The notes beneath the pieces are model-generated. The model was not told the origin of the DNA and did no database searches. It worked only from the letters and a program-made list of their open reading frames with translations. A stretch of DNA of 5,517 nucleotides, from positions 1 through 5,517 of the forward strand of contig JAUSEJ010000901.1 of assembly GCA_030650265.1 (NCBI GenBank). The letters run 5' to 3'. This document shows positions 1 through 5,236 of this stretch, one piece after another (within the stretch, counting starts at the first letter, position 1; the number at the start of each line of letters is the position of its first letter). Position numbers and translations under genes: made by a program. Source of the stretch: Dehalococcoidia bacterium. Its GTDB lineage: Bacteria; Chloroflexota; Dehalococcoidia; JACPQF01.

Positions 1-220
1 CTGCAGACCGCTGGTTGCAGTCGTTGGTGCAGACGCCTACATTGAAGCGAGGGCGATGAGGTCGTCGAAGGATGTGAGGCTGCAGATGCCGTCCTCCATG
101 AGAAAGCGGCCGACTTCATGGTCCCTGCGTGGGGTCGCCGCCGGGGTCACCCCACTGTTTTACCCCTCATGAGGGGTAAAACCCCAAATAAGTTACCACT
201 TGATGGTGGATGATAAGCTC
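1..220. other. Left-edge stretch without a recognisable gene
   Basis: No supported gene is seen here. On the minus strand a short open frame runs from a GTG at 150 to a TAG at 37-39. Its predicted peptide includes HEVGRFLMEDGICSLTSFDD and ends DLIALASM. It looks protein-like and could be the C-terminal scrap of a lost gene, but I do not recognise it and it has no clear ribosome site. The frame is closed upstream by a stop at 160-162 inside the palindrome described separately. Together with the broken ATPase that follows, this suggests decayed or rearranged DNA. Confidence 0.35.
157..182. repeat. 26-bp perfect palindrome
   Basis: The left half GTTTTACCCCTCA is followed directly by its exact reverse complement TGAGGGGTAAAAC, giving 13 + 13 bases with no mismatch. 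As RNA it would form a ten-pair stem with a six-base loop. The T-run precedes and the A-run follows the GC core on both strands, which is the opposite of an intrinsic terminator. An operator, a recombination or insertion target, or the end of a mobile element fits better. It lies about 40 bases before the start of the broken ATPase gene. Confidence 0.7.
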
Positions 221-520
221 ATGTCGACAATCCAAACGTTGGTTGCCCAGAATCCCTGGTGGCGGGGTCCAAACGCGATCGAACAGGATCCCAAGCTGCC
301 TTAGTTGCAAGCCCAGCCCTTTCAACGAAGACCCTCTGTGCTGGATGCATTCCGGCTGGATCAACCCAACGTCTATACACTGAGCGGTCCTCGCCAGGTG
401 GGCAAGTCCACGGCCACAAAAGAGCTGATTCGGAGTCTGATACGGAGTGGTTTCTCAGCTCGACGCATCCTCTGCGCCTCCATGGAGCTTGAACGAAATC
501 CGAAAGCCTTGGGCACTTGA
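221..520 (+). pseudogene. Broken N-terminus of an AAA_14/DUF4143-type ATPase
   Basis: Reading from the ATG at 221, the frame gives MSTIQTLVAQNPWWRGPNAI, meets a TAG at 302-304, and resumes in the same frame to a TGA at 518-520. The piece after the stop holds a Walker A motif, SGPRQVGKST (codons about 55-64), in the context VYTLSGPRQVGKST. It then shows a helix like LIRSLIRSGFSARRIL. The NPWW...AIEQDP opening and the Walker A wording are typical of ATP-binding proteins with an AAA_14 domain and a C-terminal DUF4143, which normally run to roughly 400 residues. Here homology stops after about 95 codons, so Walker B, the rest of the ATPase and the C-terminal domain are gone. One nonsense codon plus a truncation make a relic the best call. 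A TTG at 305 could restart translation, but only for a 71-residue stub. It is the only recognisable gene on the plus strand. Confidence 0.75.
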
Positions 521-732
521 GCGGCTATTTGGCTCTCAGGCACACTCGACAGGTCAACGCCTTCGGTAACCAGGGATAGATCTTCCAGAGTGATCGTCAG
601 AGTTGGCAAGTCTTCACCCTCGATCTTTCCTAGATGTTACCGCTAACAGCGGAATAGGCCACTCAAGTGGTCTACCTTCACAATATCACATGAGGATGGG
701 CTTGGCAAGGGAGCACGGCGAACGAGGGGAAT
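521..732. other. Non-coding or decayed stretch after the broken ATPase
   Basis: No gene is supported here. A minus-strand frame open from about 636 leftward reads KIEGEDLPTLTITLEDLS and onward to about 521, where it runs into the antisense of the ATPase relic. It looks protein-like but I cannot assign it and it has no good start site, so it may be another gene scrap joined at about 515-520. Two small inverted repeats are present: CCGCT/AGCGG with a three-base loop at 640-652, and CCACT/AGTGG with a two-base centre at 659-670. Neither has a T-run. Confidence 0.4.
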
Positions 733-775
733 GAACAAGCCCCACACTGGCCGGAAAGCCGGGTGGGGCTTGTTC
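733..775 (-). terminator. Long hairpin downstream of the ferredoxin gene
   Basis: A perfect 13-bp inverted repeat pairs GAACAAGCCCCAC (733-745) with GTGGGGCTTGTTC (763-775). The 17-base interior can extend the stem through CTGGC/GCCGG. It begins 29 bases past the ferredoxin stop codon, the usual place for a terminator or an mRNA 3'-end stabiliser. No T-run follows on either strand, so factor-independent termination is unproven; the stem itself is clear. Confidence 0.55.
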
Positions 776-804
776 TACTAACGTGCTGACACAATCGTTG
801 CAGC

Positions 805-981
805 CTAGCTCATTTCGATGGCTTCGTGAGGACAGGCGGCTATACAGGCTTCGCAATCGATGCACTCGTCGATGGCTACCACTACGCACTTATCGCCTTG
901 CTTGGCGATAACCTCCGTAGGGCAAGCATCCACGCAATCACCAGTTCCCTCGCATTTGACGGCGTCGATGATAATGGGCAT
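805..981 (-). CDS. Small 4Fe-4S ferredoxin (58 residues)
   Basis: This encodes a soluble bacterial-type ferredoxin of 58 residues that carries electrons between redox enzymes in the cytoplasm; its partner is not shown by the window. The ATG at 981 is chosen because a strong site, AAAGGAGGAAGGGA, lies directly upstream. The second half has a canonical C40-x2-C43-x2-C46-x3-C50-P motif. The first half reads CEGTGDCVDACP, with C10, C16 and C20 present but Thr13 where the second cysteine of CxxCxxCxxxCP is expected. An extra Cys32 sits between the motifs. In two-cluster ferredoxins C20 completes the second cluster and C50 the first, so the second cluster should be [4Fe-4S]. The first would have only three cysteine ligands and may be [3Fe-4S] or absent. 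Substitutions at this place occur in known CxGxGxC ferredoxins. The gene has its own likely promoter and follows the unknown Cys-containing gene by 83 bases. Confidence 0.9.
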   Translation of the reverse strand: MPIIIDAVKCEGTGDCVDACPTEVIAKQGDKCVVVAIDECIDCEACIAACPHEAIEMS

Positions 982-995
982 TCCCTTCCTCCTTT

Positions 996-1011
996 CGCAC
1001 GGTCTGGTGCG
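996..1011 (-). other. Small hairpin in the ferredoxin leader
   Basis: CGCAC (996-1000) pairs with GTGCG (1007-1011) across a six-base loop, between the predicted start of transcription and the ribosome binding site. It could protect the 5' end of a short mRNA. It is too small to claim regulation. Confidence 0.25.
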
Positions 1012-1014
1012 CAT

Positions 1015-1039
1015 ATTCTACCAGGTTTTGCCGGTTTAC
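1015..1039 (-). promoter_or_regulatory. Likely ferredoxin promoter (extended -10)
   Basis: On the minus strand TGGTAGAAT gives an extended -10 (TG-n-TAGAAT, hexamer at 1015-1020). The -35 region is weak; TTTTGT about 17 bases upstream is the best match. Predicted transcription starts near 1008, leaving a leader of about 27 bases that includes the strong Shine-Dalgarno site. Confidence 0.5.
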
Positions 1040-1064
1040 AAAAGTGCAGATTGCCGGATTCGGG

Positions 1065-1757
1065 TCATTTCCCAGAGTGTAGTTGGGCAACTTCTTTCTT
1101 TCGGCGATGTGGGGATGTAGTGGGTTTGATGGCGAAAGCGCAGACGCCGTCGCAGCCATTGTCCCGCTTGCAGTCTAACTCCTCTACCTGAAACCTATCG
1201 TCGGATAGCCAGCTTACCAATCCACTTCGACAAAGGGAGTGAGCCACGCAGAGGAAATCAAGGGCTGACGGTAAGAACAGGTAATGATCGGTGCTGACCC
1301 GGTCGATAATCGCTTGAGCGGATTTGCGCATGGTACGGAAGGCTGCGGGACAGTCAGCGTGCCTGAGAACTATTCTGTCTGTCGATTGCTCGGCCACCTC
1401 AGTATCCTGCTCGACGCGAAATGTGCGGGAGTCCCATTCCTTGAGAACCTGTGGCGCGTCCTCAAGATTGGTCAGTATCCCCCTCGGGACGTGGGTCCTT
1501 TTCAAGCCTTCCTTAATGCCCTGCCTGATCTGGGCCGTTTCCACCTTCGCCCCATCCGTGATCTCCATGCCGAGGGTAAAATTGACTATATAAGCAAGGC
1601 TCCAGCGCAACGCTGTTTTTAGCTGCTGTACTTCTTCTTGTAGTTTCTCGTGAGTGGCTTTCTCCTTGGTGACGCTTGAGACTCCCAGCCCGGGAATCCT
1701 TGACAACCAGTTTGACTCCGCATGCCTTTCCTTCATTGACCTCTTGACCGCCTCCAT
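1065..1757 (-). CDS. Unrecognised 230-residue cysteine-containing protein
   Basis: I do not recognise this protein. The ATG at 1757 is preferred: TTGGAG lies five to six bases upstream, whereas the longer frame to 1808 would start inside a terminator-like hairpin. A second possible start is the ATG at 1736, preceded by AGAGG. The protein has a basic N-terminus and a probable short coiled coil at about 31-50 (KEKATHEKLQEEVQQLK). There is no signal peptide or obvious membrane segment. Six cysteines all lie in the second half: C136 in HADCP, C170 and C176, and C196, C202 and C206 in LDCKRDNGCDGVC. The layout of a DCP motif, a middle helix and a late D/C-rich strand reminds me faintly of V4R-like or ATC-hydrolase-like domains; this is a guess, not an assignment. 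The cysteines could bind a metal or an Fe-S cluster. It lies between the Nfu-type scaffold gene and a ferredoxin gene on the same strand, which suggests but does not prove an Fe-S or redox role. Confidence 0.75.
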   Translation of the reverse strand: MEAVKRSMKERHAESNWLSRIPGLGVSSVTKEKATHEKLQEEVQQLKTALRWSLAYIVNFTLGMEITDGAKVETAQIRQGIKEGLKRTHVPRGILTNLEDAPQVLKEWDSRTFRVEQDTEVAEQSTDRIVLRHADCPAAFRTMRKSAQAIIDRVSTDHYLFLPSALDFLCVAHSLCRSGLVSWLSDDRFQVEELDCKRDNGCDGVCAFAIKPTTSPHRRKKEVAQLHSGK

Positions 1758-1770
1758 CCGCACTCCAAAT

Positions 1771-1816
1771 ATCAAAAGAAAGGGCTTGCCTAATATGATA
1801 ATAGACAAGCCCTGTT
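1771..1816 (-). terminator. Intrinsic terminator between nfu and the unknown gene
   Basis: The arms AGGGCTTG (1781-1788) and CAAGCCCT (1806-1813) pair perfectly and extend three more pairs inward with one G-T mismatch. On the minus strand the stem is followed at once by TTCTTTTGAT, a T-rich tail. It lies about 85 bases past the nfu stop and ends nearly against the ribosome site of the next gene, so it may act as an attenuator or partial terminator. Its arm ACAAGCCC recurs in the hairpin after the ferredoxin gene. Confidence 0.6.
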
Positions 1817-1895
1817 ACTTACAAAAGCATCAGTTTCGCGCACCCATTCACCTGGCGGAACTGGATGTTAACAGACAACCGATGCCTTTACCAGC

Positions 1896-2117
1896 CTAGA
1901 CGGCCACAACCTCTGTAACTTCTGGCACGCTCTGTTTAAGAGCCACTTCGACGCCTCGCTTAAGGGTCATGGTAGACATCGGGCAACTGCCACAGGCGCC
2001 TAATAGACGGACCGTGACTCTGCCATTATCCTGAACGTCGACGACTTCTATATCGCCACCATCGGCCTGCAGTGCTGGCCTAATTGTTGCGATGGCCGCC
2101 TCGACTCTCTCTCTCAT
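1896..2117 (-). CDS. NifU C-terminal-domain (Nfu-type) Fe-S scaffold protein
   Basis: This 73-residue protein is a stand-alone NifU C-terminal (Nfu) domain. Such proteins hold a transient [4Fe-4S] cluster, usually between two subunits, and pass it to client apoproteins in the cytoplasm. The family signature is clear: an N-terminal helix (RERVEAAIATIRPALQADGG), the strand pair DIEVVDVQDNGRVTVRL, then LLGACGSCPMSTMTLKRGVE with the cluster-binding C42-x2-C45, and a final helix and strand. The length is that of a minimal, complete domain without the N-terminal IscU or A-type domains of longer homologues. The ATG at 2117 has a good GAGGAGG site eight bases upstream. The gene has its own strong promoter with a palindrome in its spacer, and ends in a terminator before the unknown Cys-containing gene. 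A ferredoxin gene further along the strand is a possible client. The symbol is left empty because nfu/nifU naming varies. Confidence 0.93.
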   Translation of the reverse strand: MRERVEAAIATIRPALQADGGDIEVVDVQDNGRVTVRLLGACGSCPMSTMTLKRGVEVALKQSVPEVTEVVAV

Positions 2118-2181
2118 GCCGGTGTCCTCCTCATTATTAAAACATGGTTAAGGGAACCAACTCAACTCCCTTGACTCTGTA

Positions 2182-2209
2182 ATCATACCACTTCTGAAGT
2201 GGATGTCAA
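2182..2209 (-). promoter_or_regulatory. Strong promoter of the Nfu gene with an operator-like palindrome
   Basis: On the minus strand there is a perfect -35, TTGACA (2204-2209), a 16-base spacer and TATGAT (2182-2187), the latter with an extended TGG in front. The spacer is almost wholly a perfect palindrome, CCACTTC-A-GAAGTGG (2188-2202). A dimeric repressor bound there would block RNA polymerase. MerR-type activation is less likely because that needs a 19-20-base spacer. Predicted transcription starts near 2175, giving a leader of about 58 bases. Confidence 0.75.
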
Positions 2210-2210
2210 G

Positions 2211-2238
2211 AAAAAGACATGCCAAAGGCCAAATGGCA
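2211..2238 (-). terminator. Short terminator after prs
   Basis: Seven bases past the prs stop, TGCCA (2234-2238) and TGGCA (2220-2224) pair on the minus strand around a nine-base loop. GTCTTTTTCTT follows. The stem is only five pairs, so it is weak, but its position and T-run fit. The T-run abuts the -35 of the next promoter, so termination and re-initiation are tightly packed. Confidence 0.5.
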
Positions 2239-2244
2239 CGACTG

Positions 2245-3207
2245 CTACTTTGAGCGATCGTAGCCCATATACTCGTAGATAGAACTTACTGATGACCCTG
2301 CATGGATGCGTGCTATCGTCTCCCCGATAAGCGGCGCTAGCGACAGGACCGTCAGTTGCGGCATTTGCTTCTCCGCCGGAAGTGGCAGGGTATCGGTTAC
2401 GATTATCTCCTTTATGGGGCTCTCACGTAGTCGCTTGACGGCGGGTCCTGAGAATACGGCGTGGCTGCAGCAGGCGTAAATCTCGGCGACGCCGTCCCGC
2501 TGCAAGGCGGCTACAGCATTGATTATGGACCCTGCCGTATCGATCTCGTCGTCGATGATCACAGCCTGCTTACCTCGAACGTCGCCGATAATACTCATTA
2601 ACTCTGAGCTGCCGGAGTTCCCGACGCGACGCTTTTCGATGATCGCCAGCGGCACTCCCAGGAGCTCGGCGAAGTTGCGTCCTCGTTTGGCAAAGCCGAG
2701 TTCACAGACGACAACCGGGTCTGACAATTGTTTTTTTACAAAGTAGCGGCTCATCAGGTAGACCGCTGTTAGCTCGTCGACGGGAATGCTGAAGAACCCC
2801 TGAATCTGGCCGGCATGCAGGTCAACAGTGAGAACTCGATTGGCGCCGGCGACGGTGTAAAGGTCGGCCAGCAACCGTGCTGTAATTGGTACGCGAGGCT
2901 GGTCTTTCTTGTCTGTACGCCCATAGGTGAAGTAGGGAACCACAGCGGTAATGCGACCGGCCGAGGCCCTCTTCGCGGCGTCGAGCATGATAAGTAGCTC
3001 CATGACGCTTCTGCTGACTGGCGAAGCGCCTGACTGAATAATGAAAACATCGCGCGAACGGACAGGGTCGTTGAACTTGACGAAAATGTTTTCGTTGCTA
3101 AACTCATTCACCTCAACGTTGCCGAGGGGAACTCTGAGATAATCGCAAACCGCCTGTGCGAGCGCCGGATGGGTAGTCCCCGTAAAGACACTGAGTTCAC
3201 CGTACAC
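2245..3207 (-). CDS. prs: Ribose-phosphate pyrophosphokinase (PRPP synthetase)
   Basis: This makes PRPP from ribose 5-phosphate and ATP, feeding purine, pyrimidine, NAD, histidine and tryptophan synthesis in the cytoplasm. At 320 residues it has the usual length for the family. Landmarks are FSNENIFVKF (36-45), the ATP-loop region YGRTDKKDQPRVPITARL (95-112), and the family signature with metal ligands in DLHAGQIQGFFSIPVD (129-144). The catalytic lysine region is EKRR (191-194), and the ribose-phosphate loop is IIDDEIDTAGS (217-227). The odd part is residues 168-180, CELGFAKRGRNFA, where most class I enzymes read SPDxGGxxRAxxFA. The SPD and GG elements are missing and the segment is one residue shorter. 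EKRR also replaces the common DKRR. I believe similar variants exist in some bacterial homologues, but cannot confirm this here. The GTG start at 3207 has AGGAGG seven bases upstream. It follows the CBS gene by 75 bases and may have its own weak promoter. Confidence 0.93.
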   Translation of the reverse strand: MYGELSVFTGTTHPALAQAVCDYLRVPLGNVEVNEFSNENIFVKFNDPVRSRDVFIIQSGASPVSRSVMELLIMLDAAKRASAGRITAVVPYFTYGRTDKKDQPRVPITARLLADLYTVAGANRVLTVDLHAGQIQGFFSIPVDELTAVYLMSRYFVKKQLSDPVVVCELGFAKRGRNFAELLGVPLAIIEKRRVGNSGSSELMSIIGDVRGKQAVIIDDEIDTAGSIINAVAALQRDGVAEIYACCSHAVFSGPAVKRLRESPIKEIIVTDTLPLPAEKQMPQLTVLSLAPLIGETIARIHAGSSVSSIYEYMGYDRSK

Positions 3208-3247
3208 GATTATTCCTCCTGAAGCTTTGACTGCCTGGCCCGTCGCA

Positions 3248-3256
3248 ATATTATCA
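3248..3256 (-). promoter_or_regulatory. Possible prs promoter (extended -10 only)
   Basis: The minus strand reads TGATAATAT, an extended -10 with a fair hexamer (3248-3253), but no convincing -35 lies upstream. It would start transcription near 3241 with a leader of about 33 bases. Read-through from the CBS gene is an equally good explanation for prs expression. Confidence 0.3.
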
Positions 3257-3257
3257 T

Positions 3258-3283
3258 AAAAAGCCAGGGAAGTATATACCCCT
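3258..3283 (-). terminator. Weak terminator after the CBS-domain gene
   Basis: Overlapping the stop codon, AGGGG (3279-3283) can pair with TCCCT (3266-3270) with one G-T pair and an eight-base loop. GGC and then TTTTT (3258-3262) follow. The stem is short, so partial termination at best. The T-run runs into the possible prs -10, the same packed order seen between prs and the Nfu gene. Confidence 0.35.
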
Positions 3284-4578
3284 TATCCCTTAGCAATGAG
3301 AAGTTTCTCGATCTTTAGCCCTTGCATTTCGGCAATGGTGAATTTGATGTCGTAGTGGCTGAATTGCTCGCCCTCTGTGGGAATGTGCCCGAGTTCGTTC
3401 AGGACGAATCCGGCTATCGTCTCGTAGTCGCCAAGGGGGAGTCTCAAATCGAGTTCCCGGTTTATCTCTTCGACTCGCTGACCGGCATCCACTTCAAAGG
3501 TCTTGCTGTCGATTTCTCGAATCATGGTCGACCCCTCTTCGCCGGCGTCGCTCAAGCTTCCCACCATCTCCGCTGCCATGTCTTTGAGCGTGACAAGGCC
3601 TGCTGTTCCACCGAATTCGTCGATGACCACGGCGATCTGGATTCGCTCCGCCTGCATCTCCGTGAACAGTTCTCCCAGTGGCTTAGTCTCGGGGACGAAG
3701 TGTCCGGAAAGAATCAGCGATTTTATAGGATCGGCCCGGGTCAGGCTCGACTTTGCCACCGACGTGAGAGCGTCTTTTGCCGACATAATGCCCACGATGT
3801 TGTCCATGGTAGCCTCGTATACGGGATAGAAAGTATGAGGGGATTCGGCATAGATCTCAAGAAACTCGCCAAAAGTGGCGGTGTTCTCGACTCCTATGAG
3901 TTCAGGCCTCGGTACCATAACTTCGATCGCATGGCGTTGGCCGAACTTGAACACGTTGTCCAGAATCTCGTGTTCTATCTCCTCTACTGTCCCTTCTCTC
4001 AGTCCGTCGTCGATTTGCATCTTGATCTCGTCCCTGGTGGCGAAGGGAGATCGGTGGAGCATCCTATCGCCGATCAGTCCGATGATGAAGTTGGGAACGA
4101 TAATGAAAATGTAGATCACTGGCGAGAATAGCTTGATGATGATCTCGATTGGGCGGGAAATGGCTAGGGAGAATCGCTCGGCGTGCCTTGCGGCGAAAGT
4201 CTTCGGCGTGATCTCCCCAAACATGACGATTAGGACGGTCATAACCAGGGTAGAGGCGATGATGCCCTCCTCGTTGGCGCCGAAGATGGAAAGAGCCACG
4301 GCCGTGCCGACGGAGGTAGCGAGGATAATGAAGGCGTTCTCCGTGAGCAGGATCGTGCCAAAAAGCTTGTCATGATTGGCGACAATGCGCATGGCGGACT
4401 GAGCCGACTTGTTGCCTCTCTCCGCCAGGCGACGAATGCGAATTTTGCTCACGGAGATGAGGCTGGCCTCGGAACTGCTGAAGAAAGCCACGACAGCTAT
4501 GCAAATCACGAGAACGATGAGGCTGAGCAGAAGATTCGGGCTTTCGATAGGCAGCGATTCACCCACTTGGGCAATCAC
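3283..4578 (-). CDS. CNNM/CorC-HlyC family membrane protein (DUF21-CBS-CBS-CorC_HlyC)
   Basis: This 431-residue inner-membrane protein belongs to the family that includes bacterial CorC/CNNM, MpfA and so-called hemolysin C proteins. Characterised members export or regulate Mg2+ or other divalent ions; the actual substrate here is unknown. The DUF21 part has hydrophobic segments at about 16-36, 78-99, 105-122 and 146-170, with the family motifs FFSSSEASL (32-40) and GEITPKTFA (121-129). Two CBS domains follow, at about 217-275 (VMVPRPEL to GIMSAKDAL) and 280-340 (VVIDEFGGTAGLVTLKDM). These usually bind ATP or other adenosine ligands. The CorC_HlyC domain is at about 353-430 (EINRELDLRLPLGDYETIAG). 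The order and length are complete. The first possible start is the GTG at 4578, just after an in-frame TGA. The GTG at 4566 is also plausible because GGGGGGTGAT, close to a full ribosome site, lies ahead of it. The name hemolysin is historical and no toxicity is implied. Confidence 0.93.
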   Translation of the reverse strand: MIAQVGESLPIESPNLLLSLIVLVICIAVVAFFSSSEASLISVSKIRIRRLAERGNKSAQSAMRIVANHDKLFGTILLTENAFIILATSVGTAVALSIFGANEEGIIASTLVMTVLIVMFGEITPKTFAARHAERFSLAISRPIEIIIKLFSPVIYIFIIVPNFIIGLIGDRMLHRSPFATRDEIKMQIDDGLREGTVEEIEHEILDNVFKFGQRHAIEVMVPRPELIGVENTATFGEFLEIYAESPHTFYPVYEATMDNIVGIMSAKDALTSVAKSSLTRADPIKSLILSGHFVPETKPLGELFTEMQAERIQIAVVIDEFGGTAGLVTLKDMAAEMVGSLSDAGEEGSTMIREIDSKTFEVDAGQRVEEINRELDLRLPLGDYETIAGFVLNELGHIPTEGEQFSHYDIKFTIAEMQGLKIEKLLIAKG

Positions 4579-4648
4579 CCCCCATCAAATTTCGCCTATG
4601 CATTGGCACTCTATTCTTAGTCTCACTCCTCCGTGTCCAGCTTCAAAC

Positions 4649-4678
4649 ATTATAGCATCTGGTCGAAGAGAAGTCCAA
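4649..4678 (-). promoter_or_regulatory. Promoter of the CBS-domain gene
   Basis: The minus strand has a perfect -10, TATAAT (4649-4654), preceded by TGC, which makes a full extended -10. TTGGAC (4673-4678) serves as -35 across 18 bases. Transcription should start near 4642, leaving a leader of about 64 bases before the GTG. A spare GGAGGAG site occurs in that leader without a convincing gene behind it. Confidence 0.7.
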
Positions 4679-4801
4679 TGGGCCGGTGGTACTTTGCTGG
4701 CTAGTATTTGACCGGGATCTGGAGCATTTCACCCGATCGTATCGCTTTCTCGGAAAAGATTGGCGCCGCTATTGGCCAGACGCCCTGTAGCCGCCGTGGA
4801 C

Positions 4802-5236
4802 TTAGGGCTGGCGTTTGAAGGGATTGCGTACGATTACTCCACCGTATTCCTGCCCATCATTCAGGTCTTCAGACCAGAGGATCTTGGCGCCGCTGCGGCG
4901 AGCGGCGACGAGGATCATCGCATCCCAGAATGAAATTCGCCACTCCATCGAGGCGTCGATGGCCGCAAAGAGATCAACTCTTGCCGGCTCGTAGACCCGC
5001 CAGGTGGAAAGATCCTCGACAATGCCGCGCGCCTCGATTGGCGAGGCCGGAGGAGACGCCTTTCTTATGAGGGTGGTGAAGAACTCCTGCAGTACCTGTA
5101 GGCTCACGGCGCCCAGACCCGAATCCCATAGCCTCTCGACCAGTTGTTTGGCTGTGGTGCGCTTCTCTCCGGCCGAGAGGTCGTAAGCGTACACGAGGAT
5201 ATTCGTGTCGCAGAACTCGATACCATCACCGCTCAT
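4802..5236 (-). CDS. PIN-domain toxin, VapC-like ribonuclease
   Basis: This 144-residue protein has the form of a PIN-domain endoribonuclease, the toxin of VapBC-type modules, which typically cleaves tRNA or rRNA and slows growth when freed from its antitoxin. All four acidic active-site residues are in place: D10 in FCDTNILVYAYD, E51 in LQVLQEFF, D105 in SFWDAMILVAA and D124 in LWSEDL. The fold order and length are complete. The ATG at 5236 is chosen because it starts just before the first strand, has GAGG about seven bases upstream, and overlaps the antitoxin end by 11 bases. A longer frame to 5296 would lie deep within the antitoxin gene. Such modules are often horizontally acquired; nothing here shows when this one arrived. 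The target RNA cannot be told from sequence. Confidence 0.88.
   Translation of the reverse strand: MSGDGIEFCDTNILVYAYDLSAGEKRTTAKQLVERLWDSGLGAVSLQVLQEFFTTLIRKASPPASPIEARGIVEDLSTWRVYEPARVDLFAAIDASMEWRISFWDAMILVAARRSGAKILWSEDLNDGQEYGGVIVRNPFKRQP

Noticed and set aside
640..670. Small inverted repeats as a CRISPR or riboswitch element
   Set aside because: There are only two unrelated short palindromes, with no repeat-spacer pattern and no downstream gene in the right position.
826..1191. 121-codon plus-strand open frame
   Set aside because: It lies opposite the ferredoxin and the end of the unknown gene; the ferredoxin motifs and ribosome site make the minus strand the coding one.
1758..1808. 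Longer N-terminus for the unknown gene, starting at 1808
   Set aside because: That start lies inside the terminator-like hairpin and lacks a ribosome site, while the ATG at 1757 has one.
2188..2202. MerR-type activator site in the nfu promoter
   Set aside because: MerR sites need a 19-20-base spacer; this one is 16 with good -35 and -10 hexamers, which fits repression better.
3322..4131. 269-codon plus-strand open frame
   Set aside because: It is wholly antisense to the well-supported CBS/CorC_HlyC gene, has no family-like motifs, and is a shadow frame.
4543..4603. Tiny minus-strand leader peptide beginning MHRRNLMGGD and overlapping the CBS gene start
   Set aside because: It has only about 14 codons, a poor ribosome site, and no sign of conservation or attenuator pairing.
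4756..4781. Possible terminator after the toxin gene
   Set aside because: The stem has only four clear pairs with a short T-run; too weak to call.
4760..4894. Two copies of the 11-mer TTGGCGCCGCT (4760-4770 and 4884-4894)
   Set aside because: One copy is inside the toxin gene; there is no extended similarity or array, so chance in GC-rich DNA is likely.
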